This document shows positions 1 to 10,073 of a DNA stretch of 64,000 bases, in pieces. Location of the stretch: the NCBI GenBank assembly GCA_030180135.1, contig CM058233.1:103767994-103831993 (forward strand), read 5' to 3'. The notes below the pieces were generated by a model. The model was not told the DNA's origin. It worked only from the letters and a program-made list of their open reading frames with translations, and ran no database searches. The position numbers and the translations under genes are program-made. How positions within the stretch are numbered: position 1 is the first letter of the stretch; every line of letters starts with the position of its first letter. Origin of the DNA: Orychophragmus violaceus (lineage: Eukaryota; Streptophyta; Magnoliopsida; Brassicales; Brassicaceae).

Positions 1-886
1 TAGTGAGTCCACTTGTTGCAAGACCAGTTGTTGAAGGACGTAAAATGGAAATCTTGAAAAGCATTGTATATGGAGGTCTACTAGAAGCAATCACAAGCCT
101 CAGTGTTATCTCATCTGCCGCTGGTTCTGGTGCTTCAACATGTAAGTACCTCGCAGCCCATTGTGAAACACAACACACAAAGTTCGTTACTGCAAAATCC
201 TAACACTCGTATGTACCGTTGTGGGGTCAGTGAACATTTTGATATTGGGACTTGCAAACTTGTTTGGCGGGCTTATTCTCATTATTCATAATGTGAGTGA
301 TCACTTAAATCTTTCCTAATCTTGATACATGAACTTGGGAATGAACAGCGTAACCCACAATCTCAAGAAACTTACAGAGAAACTTGTGTTACAGCTCCAA
401 GAACTCAGAGAGGAGGAACCGAGAAGAAGAACAACAGAGGATAACCAGACTAACGGTCAAGAACAAGGTCGGTACAAGCGACTCCTTGGACGAAGAGAAA
501 ATTTCACGCCTCACGCATCAGTCGCAATCTTATCCTTCATAATCACCGGACTACTCCCTCCTCTCGTCTACTATTTCTCATTCAGCAAAACACAAAACAG
601 AGACTACAAAGTGGCATCCGTTTTCGGAGCATCTCTGATATGTATCGTCTTGCTCGCTATAGCTAAAGCTCACGTGAGGAACCCGAGAGGCAGCCACCTT
701 AAGAGTGTTCTGTACTACGTAACGATTGCTGTATCAGTGTCGGGGATTTCTTACGTGGTTGGTAACTTTGTGGATCAGTTGCTTGAGAAGTATGGATGGT
801 CTGATGGATCTGAAAGTCCGGCGGGAGAGATGATGGTTGCACTTATGGGGAGAAAGGCTGGTAGCTTCCGATACTCATCATCATAA
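1..886 (+). CDS. 3' end of MEB/VIT-family ER-body membrane protein gene (partial)
   Basis: The gene enters from the left edge. Three exons can be read: up to 141 (donor GTAAGT), 231-292, and 395-886 ending in TAA. The reading runs from a LLEAITSLSVISSAAGSG helix through an ILGLANLFGGLILIIHN helix to LQELREEE, GRRENFTPHASVAILSF and two further hydrophobic stretches. This order matches the VIT1/CCC1-related 'membrane protein of ER body' (MEB) proteins, which lie in the membrane of the Brassicales-specific ER bodies and are linked to iron/manganese transport. The exon 3 acceptor was set at 394/395 because it keeps phase 0 and gives the family-like HNLQELREE junction; the acceptor near 343 would shift the frame. 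Its place beside SINAT4 suggests the At4g27870 position. The N-terminal part is outside the window. Family confident; exact paralogue inferred. Confidence 0.8.
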
Positions 887-1000
887 TGAAACAGAATCTT
901 GTCACTGAGACAGATCCAACGTCATGCTACTTTTCTCTTTCAATCTGCTTTGTGAGCTCTCTCGTTAAGACTTTGTGTTTTTGTTTTTCTTATGCCAAAT

Positions 1001-1198
1001 CTTTTTGCCCTTTTTTAAAAAAAAAAAGAGAAGTGAAAAAAATGGAAAACAAGGTTCTATCGAGAATTGAACTCGGGTTACTGGATTCAGAGTCCAAATC
1101 TTTTTGCCCTTTTTTAAAAAAAAAAAGAGAAGTGAAAAAAATGGAAAACAAGGTTCTACCGAGAATTGAACTCGGGTTACTGGATTCAGAGTCCAATG
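1001..1198. repeat. 99-bp tandem duplication containing a tRNA 3' half
   Basis: Two head-to-tail 99-bp copies (1001-1099 and 1100-1198) differ at about one internal position (T versus C in the tRNA acceptor region), including equal-length T6 and A11 runs. Each copy carries a T/A-rich leader followed by the 3' half of a tRNA-Gln gene read from the minus strand. Only the right-hand copy continues into the 5' half. The near identity implies a recent duplication. Confidence 0.95.
1052..1098 (-). pseudogene. tRNA-Gln 3'-half pseudogene
   Basis: This is the left copy of the 99-bp duplication. It holds the discriminator, 3' acceptor strand, T arm and anticodon arm of tRNA-Gln but lacks the D arm and 5' acceptor strand. 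Box B is kept and box A is missing, so it should not give a normal tRNA. Confidence 0.9.
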
Positions 1199-1222
1199 TC
1201 CTAACCGCTAGACCATAGAACC
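1151..1222 (-). tRNA. tRNA-Gln (anticodon CUG)
   Basis: Read on the minus strand from 1222, a 72-nt cloverleaf is visible. The acceptor stem is GGTTCTA pairing with TAGAACC. The D arm contains TGGTCTAGCGGTTAGGA (box A). The anticodon loop CTCTGAA gives anticodon CTG. The T arm is CCGAGTTCAATTCTCGG (box B region), and the discriminator base is T. There is no intron. The 3' flank on the minus strand soon runs into TTTT tracts, as expected for Pol III termination. It lies between the MEB-like gene and SINAT4. Confidence 0.93.
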
Positions 1223-1892
1223 ACTTGTTCATACTGTAGATATATATTAATATAACCAGGTTTAAGATAAAAGAACGTGCCACCCGACGACGGCGTTTTA
1301 AGAATATTAGTGGACATGAGTTACGTTCGCATCGGGTTTGAATCCAATTAGTTGTAATGGCTATAGCCAATTGGTTGAGTTGGAGAGATAACCGTCGGAT
1401 TCAAATTCGAGTTAAAGGGAGCCTCAGCATCTGGACGGCTCATATTTGATCTCTCTTCTTTTCTCTCTCAATTTCAGAGATCACAGAGGCCAACGAAGAA
1501 AAGCACACGCTTTTCCCAGAAACGGTGACGATAGAGAGAGAGGGAGGGAGGGAGGGGAGGGTTCAGAGTCAGGGCCGATTTGGTTTCCCTGAAATTCCCA
1601 GTTTTGTCTTTTAATTCTCTTTCCCTTTTCTCTCTTTCTCTTGTTTTGTTTTTCCAGATTTGGCTAATCGAATCCATTATCAAAGATTCCCAAAAGTGGT
1701 AAAGAAGCAAAGTACTGTGTTTTTTTCTCTCCTGTTAATCGGGTTTGAAAGAAAGGAATTTTCTTTTCCGAGAAGATAGATTGTAGAGGAAAAAAAACGA
1801 AGAACAAGAGAATAGGAATTGGGTTTTTTTACCTAAGTTTTTTTGAATTTAGGGCCTTTTTGTTTTTCCGATTTTTGTAATTGATTTTGGTA

Positions 1893-3283
1893 ATGGACAC
1901 GGATAGTATGGAGTGCGAATCGTCGACGAGAAGCATCCAGAACGATGAGATCCATCATAACGGAACTTACCACTTTTCTTCCACCAAGAGTCACGGCGGA
2001 GCCGCTGCTGCCGCCGTTGTTACCAATATAGTCGGTCCAACGGCAACCGCTCCGGCCACTAGCGTCTATGAGCTTCTAGAGTGCCCTGTCTGTACCTATT
2101 CTATGTATCCTCCTATCCATCAGGTGAACCTCCCATGTTCTCTTTTTATGTGGAAATTTGGTTCTTTGATTCATTATGATGTTTGGGTTCTTGATCGGCT
2201 GGTGTACCGCCATTTTGAAGCTCATGATATTATATAGTAATGTTCTTATCTGGATATTTTTGCTTTACTGTGATGTTAGATGTTGATATATGTTGTGTAG
2301 CGTCAGAATAAATTGATCCAGATCATTTACTAAGCTAGATGATATAATGTGGTTGTTTGTAGGTTTCGATGTTGCTTGTATCTTACAATTGAGTCAATGG
2401 AAGTTCTTGATAGTTTTGGTAATGATTAGTGTCTCTCTTTTTCTTCTTGTTGTTGCAGTGTCATAATGGACACACGTTATGCTCTACCTGTAAAGTGAGA
2501 GTACATAATCGGTGTCCCACGTGTAGACAAGAGCTTGGAGATATAAGATGTTTAGCTCTTGAGAAAGTAGCCGAGTCACTTGAGCTGCCTTGCAAGTATT
2601 ACAACTTGGGATGCCCTGAGATATTTCCTTATTACAGCAAACTAAAGCACGAGTCTCTCTGTAACTTCAGACCTTACAGTTGTCCTTATGCTGGTTCGGA
2701 ATGTGGTGTCGTAGGAGATATCCCTTTCCTTGTAGCCCATCTCAGGGATGATCACAAAGTTGACATGCACGCTGGCTCCACTTTTAACCACCGCTACGTC
2801 AAATCCAATCCGCGTGAAGTAGAGAACGCCACTTGGATGCTAACCGTGAGCATCCTTACATGATTCACTTCAATGTTTTCGACATGACAGTCTCATCTTT
2901 TGCTCATTGTTTGGGTTCAGGTATTTCATTGCTTTGGGCAATACTTCTGCCTCCATTTTGAAGCGTTCCAGCTAGGGATGGGTCCGGTATACATGGCATT
3001 CCTGAGATTCATGGGGGACGAGGAAGAAGCACGGAGCTACAGCTACAGCTTAGAAGTGGGAGGCAGTGGGAGGAAACTAACATGGGAAGGAACCCCAAGA
3101 AGCATCAGAGATAGCCACAGGAAGGTAAGAGACAGCAACGACGGTCTCATCATCCAAAGAAACATGGCTCTCTTCTTCTCAGGCGGTGACAGGAAAGAGC
3201 TTAAACTTAGAGTCACCGGTAAAATCTGGAAAGAGCAACACAGTCCAGATTCTGGGCTCTGCATACCAAACCTATCATCATGA
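1893..3283 (+). CDS. SINAT4: SINAT-type RING E3 ubiquitin ligase
   Basis: Three exons: 1893-2123, 2459-2845 and 2921-3283, all with GT-AG introns in phase 0, giving 326 residues (SINAT proteins are usually a little over 300). The start is the first ATG of MDTDSMECESS; the reading frame upstream has no earlier ATG. A variable Ser/Ala-rich N-terminus is followed by a C3HC4 RING (CPVC at the end of exon 1, then CHNGHTLCSTC and CPTC), a SIAH-type zinc finger (CKYYNLGC ... HESLC ... CPYAGSEC ... HLRDDH) and a C-terminal TRAF-like substrate-binding domain. SINAT proteins dimerise and ubiquitinate substrates; Arabidopsis members act on ATG6/ATG13, BES1 and ESCRT components. All zinc ligands look intact, so the gene appears functional. 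Assignment to SINAT4 rests on position next to the MEB-like gene and BOB2. Confidence 0.93.
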
Positions 3284-3459
3284 TATACCACTCATTGTTT
3301 CTTCTTTTTTTCTGTCTTTGAAAAGGAAAGTTGTATGATGATTTCACTTGCACTGTTCTTCTTTGTCTGTATCTAAAACATATCTTGAATGAATGTGTTT
3401 GATGTTGTCACAAGTTTTACTCTCATTTGTTGGATAAACTTGTGTCGGAGTTCAGATGC

Positions 3460-3775
3460 TCAAATCTACGAGCTCACGCACACGGCGTGTAGCTGCAATT
3501 CCGGCCCATATTCCAATGTAGACATCCTCACATTCATCCAATACTCTCAGATGGAGAGTCTCCAAGACCGGAGCTTTATGTGAAAGCAAAGACTTGCAAA
3601 CATTCTCTGGAAGTTTCCTTCACATTCAAACTGGAGAATCGGAACCATTTTCCAAACAGAACGCCATTGCTTAGACAGAACAGTTGTGGCTATGACAAGT
3701 TTTGTTGGGAGTAAAGACAATATCTGCAGGATCAAAGGTTCAGGTAACTCACTGATCCTGTCCTCACTCTCACAA
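3460..3775 (-). pseudogene. F-box/FBD/LRR gene fragment
   Basis: On the minus strand the reading DRISELPEPLILQILSLLP, then TKLVIATTVLSKQWRSVWK, is a clear F-box motif (SCF ubiquitin-ligase substrate adaptor). A different frame then gives NVCKSLLSHKAPVLETLHLR and IGIWAGIAATRRVRELVDLS before a stop, which is the LRR-proximal part of F-box/FBD proteins. Family members are normally about 400 residues; here only about 100 codons remain, the middle is deleted and a frameshift separates the halves. No start codon is evident upstream. It overlaps no functional gene and lies just downstream of SINAT4 in opposite orientation. Confidence 0.8.
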
Positions 3776-4083
3776 TCACAACACCTTGCTTCCTCATACT
3801 TTCACCCTAATTCTCCTGCCGTGTATTACGAACACTTAAAAATTTCAAGTTTTTTTTTTTACAGCGTTTAAAGAAAATAAGCTATATATATGATGTTATT
3901 CAAGTCATATAAAATTTTAAAGATTTTTTAATCATTTAAGATTACAACAAATCTTGTTTTTCTGTCAACAGGATTTCAACAAATCTTGCTTTTTTCTGTC
4001 AACAAGATTTCAGCAAATCTCTATTAATAATGACATTCTAAATAAAAATAGGATTTTTTAAATAAGCTTTTAAAATAAATTAA

Positions 4084-4408
4084 CGAGAAAAGTCATAAAA
4101 TAGCCCAAAAATATATCTTGTCATAAATATAGCACCAAGAAAATGAATTGACATTTTTAACACTATTTAATTTACAAAGATTTATATAGCATTATATAAT
4201 TTAGGGGTTAATGATTATTATTTAGGGTTTAGGGTTTAATATTTAGGGTTTAGGGTTTAATATTTAGGATTTAGAGTTTAGTATTTAAGTTTTAGGGTTA
4301 GGATTAATTTAGTCTTTATCTTTTAAAAATGCTATTTTGTGGATTTTTTTCCTTGTTGTTATATTTGTGACAACTCATGTTTTTTGTACCATTTTTGCGA
4401 TTTGCCCT
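4084..4408. mobile_element. Small TIR element (MITE) with TTTAGGG-like core
   Basis: 325 bp. The left end (AAAAGTCATAAAATAGCC, then TTGTCATAAATATAGCA) is matched imperfectly by the reverse complement of the right end (GGCAAATCGCAAAAATGG, then TTGTCACAAATATAACA). The flanks share TAAATTAA at 4076-4083 and 4409-4416, a probable 8-bp target duplication in AT-rich DNA. The centre has repeated TTTAGGGTTTAGGG-type units at about 4222-4310. No coding capacity. Family not assigned. Confidence 0.6.
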
Positions 4409-4819
4409 AAATTAAAACTAGCTATAATTCACTCACAAACACAATATTTTAATATTAATATTGAAAATTTTCATCTAAATTTTATATTTATTAAAAAGCA
4501 ATTTATCTTATATTTTCAATTTAATATTAATAATAATAAATTTTATGATATATTTTTTAACTATACCAGATATATCTAGTAACAACTTAATACTAAATAA
4601 CAAATATATTATAATTTTTTTATTACGTATATCTATTAGATATAATAAAATTATTATTGAAATTAGTATAATAAATAAATAAACAAAAATATTTAAATTT
4701 AGAAAAGAAAAAAAATTAGGAAAATACTTGAAAAAGGAAAGTTATGAAATTAGATTGAAATCAGGAATTAAGGAAAAAGATCCAATACAAATTTTGATAG
4801 GGTTCATAAGCTATGGTTC
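4409..4819. other. AT-rich intergenic spacer
   Basis: Very AT-rich DNA between the MITE and the BOB2 promoter. I see no coding sequence, RNA gene or clear repeat. Confidence 0.6.
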
Positions 4820-4863
4820 TTCTCGAACCTTCCTTTTTGCCTTTATAGCTTCCCCTATAAATA
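4820..4863 (+). promoter_or_regulatory. Heat-shock element and TATA box of BOB2
   Basis: 4820-4832 reads TTCTCGAACCTTC, a perfect three-unit heat-shock element (TTCnnGAAnnTTC). 24 bp downstream, 4856-4863 is TATAAATA, about 100 bp before the BOB2 ATG. Bobber-type NudC proteins are reported to be heat-responsive, so heat-shock-factor control is a reasonable inference. Confidence 0.7.
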
Positions 4864-4966
4864 CCCAATCTTTTGCTTCGCTTCATCTACACAAGGAAAA
4901 TTTGATTCCGAGTTTAGATCTCTAGACTACATCAGCAAAAAAAACCTAAAATCTAAACGATTACCG

Positions 4967-6095
4967 ATGGCGATTATCTCTGAGATGGAGGAGGAGAGAC
5001 CCTCGTTGCCGTTTAAGGCAAGTTTTGATCCTTCAAACCCCCTAGTGTTTGTGGAGAAAGTCCTTGACTTTATTGGGAAAGAGAGCGACTTTCTGTTGAA
5101 AGGCACGGCGGAGAAGGAGATCGCCACTGCTGTTACAGCCGCGAAGGAGAGGTTGAGGAAAGCCGAGATGAAGAAGAAGGCGGAGAACGAGAGCTTGAAG
5201 CCCATTGAGAAGAAGCTGAAGGAGGAGAGTGTGCCCTCGATGGAGCCTATGGAGGTGGAGAAGCCGATGATGGAGAGCTTGAAGCCAACGGAGCCCATGG
5301 AGGTGGAGAAGCCTAAGGAGGAAGAGGAGAAGAAATCTGGTCCCATCGGTAAGTCCTTTTTCCGGCATGTGACTTGTTCTCTGATGAAAATTTTGGTTTA
5401 GGTTATGTTTCCCTAGTGGTAATTGGATCTTGATTGATGAAATATGGGATGAGTTTTGTGGATGTTGTTTGCTTCTGCTCTTATATGGACTAGGGTATTG
5501 AAGAAAGTTTAGATCTTTAACGCATTAAGAGTACCAATTCTTGAGTTGATAGATCCATAACACTTCATGTTTCTTTGGTGCAGTTCCTAACAAAGGGAAT
5601 GGGCTTGATTTTGACAACTACTCATGGACACAGAATCTCCAGGAGGTAACAATCAACATTCCAGTGCCTAGCGGCACTAAATCACGGTCTGTTACCTGTG
5701 AAATCAAGAAGAACCGTCTGAAAGTTGGTCTCAAAGGTCAAGATCTAATCATCGATGGAGAATTCTTCAATGCTGTCAAGCCTGACGACTGCTTCTGGAA
5801 CATCGAGGATCAAAAGGTCATATCAGTGCTCTTGACAAAGCAAGACGATATGGAGTGGTGGAAATATTGTGTGAAAGGTGAACCTGAAATTGACACTCAG
5901 AAAGTTGAACCAGAGACCAGCAAACTGGGTGATCTTGATCCGGAAACTCGAAGTACGGTTGAGAAGATGATGTTTGATCAAAGGCAGAAGCAGATGGGAC
6001 TTCCAACGAGTGATGAAATAGAGAAGCAAGATATGATGAAGAAGTTTATGTCTCAGCATCCTGAGATGAACTTCTCTAATGCAAAGTTTATGTAG
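4967..6095 (+). CDS. BOB2: BOBBER-type NudC/p23-fold small heat-shock protein
   Basis: Two exons, 4967-5348 and 5584-6095 (GT-AG, phase 1), give 297 residues, close to Arabidopsis BOB1/BOB2. The N-terminus (about 1-60) contains NPLVFVEKVLDFIGKE. Residues about 60-125 are Lys/Glu-rich with a repeated EPMEVEKP motif and likely coiled. A CS (p23-like) domain follows: NYSWTQNLQEVTINIPVP, VGLKGQDLIIDGEFF and DCFWNIEDQKVISVLLTKQD. The C-terminus ends in a conserved MSQHPEMNFSNAKFM. NudC-family proteins are HSP90-associated or independent chaperones; BOB1 is needed for meristem function and thermotolerance in Arabidopsis. The heat-shock element upstream fits that role. The frame is open with no sign of decay. 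Confidence 0.93.
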
Positions 6096-6716
6096 ATCTT
6101 TTATTAGCTCTTGTTCTATCTGCTCTTCTTTATGAAAGTACTCTTCTTCTCTTAAGCCATTTTTTTTTGTATTTAACCATCATCTTGTTATGGCTTTAAG
6201 ATGAAATCTGCCCTTTCGGTTTAGTTTAATACAGTTAACTATCATCTCATTCTTGTTCGTCTTTGTATTCGAATTAGTTTTAATCCTTCTTTTTTTTTCC
6301 TCTTCTTTGTTGGAGTGTGAATGAGATGGAAAGCACTAGTTTTCCCAAGCTAGACTTGAGAACGAATAGAGTGCATCTTATACGACTGACAACCAACTTT
6401 TGTGTGTTTCCGACCATCAGATTCCGTGTTCTTGTAAAATTCTGTTTTTAACAATCATTCTTCTTCATTCGGACTGTAACAAAGAAGTAAGATTCGCTAT
6501 CCTCTTGCCCTTTTTTGAAAGAATCCACTCCAAAGAGATCTGTGAGTGTTTGTGCATAAAGCCAACGACACTCCATGAGTTTCTGGTTGTAAAATTTATA
6601 GGAAAACAAGTTTTAAGTTGTCATCTTTGTACTTTGTGGTTTGGTTCTCTGTTGTTCTGTTTTCCTCACGTTGTGTTGGTTTGTTTCTTGTTGAAGGGGA
6701 ACTTCATACAAAGATA
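6096..6716. other. BOB2 3' flank and spacer
   Basis: T-rich 3' flank of BOB2 followed by about 400 bp in which I recognise nothing. A 106-codon plus-strand frame (6400-6720) has no family resemblance. Confidence 0.5.
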
Positions 6717-7211
6717 TTAATATAAGTAAGAGTGACACAGTGAATGGTAAAGTGAGTGGTAGAATGACCCAACTCCTAGCAATTTTTCCACCTTGTCATT
6801 TACCGCCTGCGTTCTTTCCGCTCCTAGCTTCCTTCTTTTTTGCTTGATAGGCTTGTATGTTCGGTCTACGTTGAGCTCTTGACATGCAACGTTTGGATCA
6901 ATTTCGATCATGTCTTTGACTGACCATATGAATGTTGAGATGTTTTGTCTAAGGAAGCCGATGAGCTCGAATCTGATGGTAGGATCAAGGTCGGCTTCGA
7001 TTCCTACACTTCGCTCAGGATGGCGGTCATCAATTTTGACGTGTTTGTTCAGTTCCAACCGAGGGTTCCACCTCCTGGATTGTTAGTGTTAATGGTGTTG
7101 CTTGCATTTGTGGTTCCTCATGTCTCATGTGATGAGAATGGTGTTTCCGTCATTGTCGATATGCTCTTTGGTCGTGCGAATGTACTCAAATTCCTCACAG
7201 ACGGCGCCAAT
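6717..7211 (-). pseudogene. Internally deleted Ty3/gypsy gag-pol remnant
   Basis: Read on the minus strand from the LTR, the first bases (TTGGCGCCGTCTGTGAGG) look like a plant gypsy primer-binding site and leader. About 50 codons of N-terminal gag-like sequence follow, then an abrupt change to a pol segment upstream of reverse transcriptase (HPERSVGIEADLDPTIR, FIWSVKDMIEIDP, then LNVDRTYKPIKQKRRKLGAE). Protease and most of gag are missing and the frame stops after KLLGVGSF. It is therefore a deletion derivative attached to its 5' LTR. The gypsy call is firm; the Tat-like lineage is a guess from the pol wording. Confidence 0.78.
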
Positions 7212-7704
7212 TGTTGAAGCTGAACTTCACAATGATCAATTCATTAAATTAACCGATTTAAAAGGACTTGGATGATTCGACTTTAGGATAAGAGAAAGAC
7301 CGGAAAACATAGTCGTTTTATCACTTAGAGTTCGAAAATCAGGAATGATTTATATGTTCTAGAATTGAGGTGTTGTACAAAAATTCATTATATCTTTTCC
7401 CGCGCAGGGAAAATATATTTATATCAAGAGAATTATAATTTATTTTCTAGTTATCTCTGATACGATAAAGTTAAATCCGAAAGATCTTGAAATTTATTTT
7501 CTCTTAGATTCATTTTATCTTTTTTTATTATTAAATATGTTAATTTTACATTAATCATATTTTCTTCCTTTGATGTAGGTTGACGTTAATCTCGCTGGGA
7601 TCCGCCGAGAATATGCCGTCTTCTTCTTATTTGGGTTTGATTTTCGATGGCATGATTTAACTGTTTAGTCGGGGTAAAGAGGAGTGATAAATTCACCTCC
7701 AACA
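7212..7704 (-). mobile_element. Ty3/gypsy LTR (5' LTR of the minus-strand remnant)
   Basis: 493 bp bounded by TGTTG at 7212 and CAACA at 7704, i.e. perfect TG...CA inverted ends. One base separates it from the primer-binding-like TTGGCGCC on the minus strand. I did not find a partner LTR on the other side (6.1-6.7 kb). Confidence 0.78.
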
Positions 7705-7714
7705 ATTATATATA

Positions 7715-9151
7715 GGGAATTTAGTGAAAAACTCCTCAACTAAAGATGGTTCGGATAGAAACCCCCAACTAAATATTTAATATAAAAACCCTCAACTAAT
7801 TGTCCGTTAATTTTTAAACCATTCGTTTAAAATATCGTTAAATCAAAACAGTGGGTTCTGAAAAATGAAAAAAGCAAGTATTTTTTTTTTAAAGACAAAT
7901 TTGTTTATTTAATACAAATGTTTTTAATGAAAATACCCTTCAACTAAAGATGATTTTGATTATAAAAAAACCTCAACTAAAAAATCTAATGTAAAACCCC
8001 TTCAAATAATTATTTTTAGTGTTTTAACCCCTTGTTCTAGTATGCTTTCAGATCTCAAATCATCAGTTATTAATAATAAGTGTATCCAGCGATTCTTGTC
8101 GGCTAGGATCGGTGGATAGAGTCCTGGAACCAGAATGTGGGCAATCGGTCAAGAATGGATCACAAATCAAGGCATAGTTAACGCCCATGACCCGATTGCA
8201 TGTGTTACTATAGGCCTTGATCCGCGATCCATCCTTAAGACGATAGTAACCATTATCTCGGACCGACTGCACATCCGATCATGATCACGATACAGCCATG
8301 ACCGCGAACCGGTCACAACCAATCGCTCAGTCCGCATCATTCCCCGATATATCTGTTCGGTTATAGGCCATCACACCCTAACCTTAGTCTGCTACCTAGC
8401 CCAACTATTAGTCACTCCCTTCAGCTGAGTTGAGCTTCTCGGTAGATGATCCATGTGGCTTAGCTCGGTCGTTTAACTCATTTCAGCTTGATTCTTAACT
8501 TCCATTTATTTTCTCTCAGCAAGTCCTTTCTTTCTCTGAACTTAGCCATTTTCCAAACCATCGAACATTCCTTCTTAGTCTTCTCGACTGAATGCCCACA
8601 TCCTGGTTCCAAGTCCCGATCCACCGATCTTGGTGAGGATCGGTGATGTTACAATTAATTTATGTTTAATTTTGGGGGTTTTTGTTCAAATTAAAATTTT
8701 GTTTTTTCATTTGATGAATTGAATTATATTGAAATTCGATTTTGAAATACATAGAAATCACTTGATTCACTTAGCACTAATAAGTAATAACCAATGATTT
8801 GAGATCTGAAAGCATACTAAAACGAGGGGTTAAAACATTAAAAATAATTAGCTGAGAGGGTTTTACATTAGATTATTTAGCTGAGGTTTTTCTAAATCAA
8901 AATCATTTTTAGTTGAGGGGTATTTTCACTAAAAGCATTTGTGTTAAATAAAAAATCATGTCGTTTAACAAAAAAAATACTTGTCATTTTTTTTCATTTT
9001 TTCAGAATGCACCGTTTTGATTTAACGGTATTTAAAAAGAGGGTTTAAAAATTAACGGACAACTAGTTGAAGGATTTTTATATTAAATATTTAGTTGAAG
9101 AGTTTTTATCCAACTCATTTTTAGTTGAGGGTTTTTTTCCACTAAATTCTC
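7715..9151. mobile_element. Long-TIR Mutator-like non-autonomous element
   Basis: 1437 bp with terminal inverted repeats of roughly 350-400 bp. The left end starts GGGAATTTAGTGAAAAACTC and the right end, reversed, GAGAATTTAGTGG. Both arms then carry CCTCAACTAAA repeats, GTCCGTTAATTTTTAAACC, and an inner TATGCTTTCAGATCTCAAAT block. Flanks TTATATATA (7706-7714) and TTGTATATA (9152-9160) match at 8 of 9 positions, fitting the 9-bp duplication of Mutator-like elements. The centre has a second inverted pair around GATCGGTGGAT and TGTGGGCA. No transposase is visible. It abuts the gypsy LTR within 10 bp. Confidence 0.72.
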
Positions 9152-9280
9152 TTGTATATATAAGCTGTTTGATGTTGCTTTGTATAGTTTGACCGTATGT
9201 ATTCATAAATAGTTTTGACTTTGTGAATGTACAAACTACAAAAGGATAACATTTTAAAAATATGAAAAGAGATCCTAACC

Positions 9281-10073
9281 TTTTTTGTCAACAGCATTAA
9301 TATATCTGAAAGGCCCATTGGGCAACGTTTACAGAGTACATAGAAAAAATATAAATTGGATATAGCACAAATGGGCTAACGCAAGCCCAAAAACAGAAAA
9401 CCGATGGGTCAAAATTTACGGATCAACACGAAACGATAATGACGTGCGAACCGGACTGCCACACATCACATATCGGTAGAATTTCGATATGCAAGTCGAC
9501 GGCCACCGACTACAGTCACTGTGTCGTTGATGTTGTCGCTTCTGCACATGTGCTCTGCCAATCGAACAACCACTATATTCATCAAGGAAAACCACATCGA
9601 GTGGAAAACTTTTCTGTAAACACAACTACCGCCTGTATTACGCGCTTAATATCTGCAAAATTAAAAGCATATCCATCACATCAACAAAGAAGATCCGTCG
9701 GACTCGTTCAGCTCGAGCGGACAGAGAACCAACCAGCCAAAGCGTTTGGGTGTAAGAAGGGGAGATGGAAAGTGAGCATCGGATCCTTGAGAATCGAGTG
9801 CCGTGAAAGTCGAATCGGAATGATTCCAAATGGAATCGGAAACCAAATTAAGCATCAATAAAGAGTCCAATATAGAATCAGAAGTCGGAGCCGGTAATAA
9901 AACCGGAGATTTATTAGTGGTTAGAGCCGCATGAAACAAACATGAAAAACAACAAGTATATACATTCAATCAACTGAAGCGGCTGTGGAAACTCACAGCG
10001 GTGACCGGAGAGAATATCGAAAATCGTTTTTTTTGTGCGCTCTAGAGAGAGGTTTCAAAAAGTTTTTTCGAGT
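9281..10073 (-). mobile_element. Short non-coding polyadenylated retroelement (Sadhu-like)
   Basis: 793 bp on the minus strand, ending in CTGTTGACAAAAAA at 9281. It is flanked by near-identical 12-bp repeats, GAGATCCTAACC (ending 9280) and GAGATTCTAACC (10074-10085), as left by LINE-type insertion. No reading frame resembles a protein. Length, tail and lack of coding fit the Sadhu family known from Arabidopsis, but I could not compare sequences, so the family name is inference. Confidence 0.6.

Noticed and set aside
4927..5368. Two minus-strand frames of 108-139 codons over BOB2 exon 1
   Set aside because: Antisense shadows of the Lys/Glu-rich BOB2 exon.
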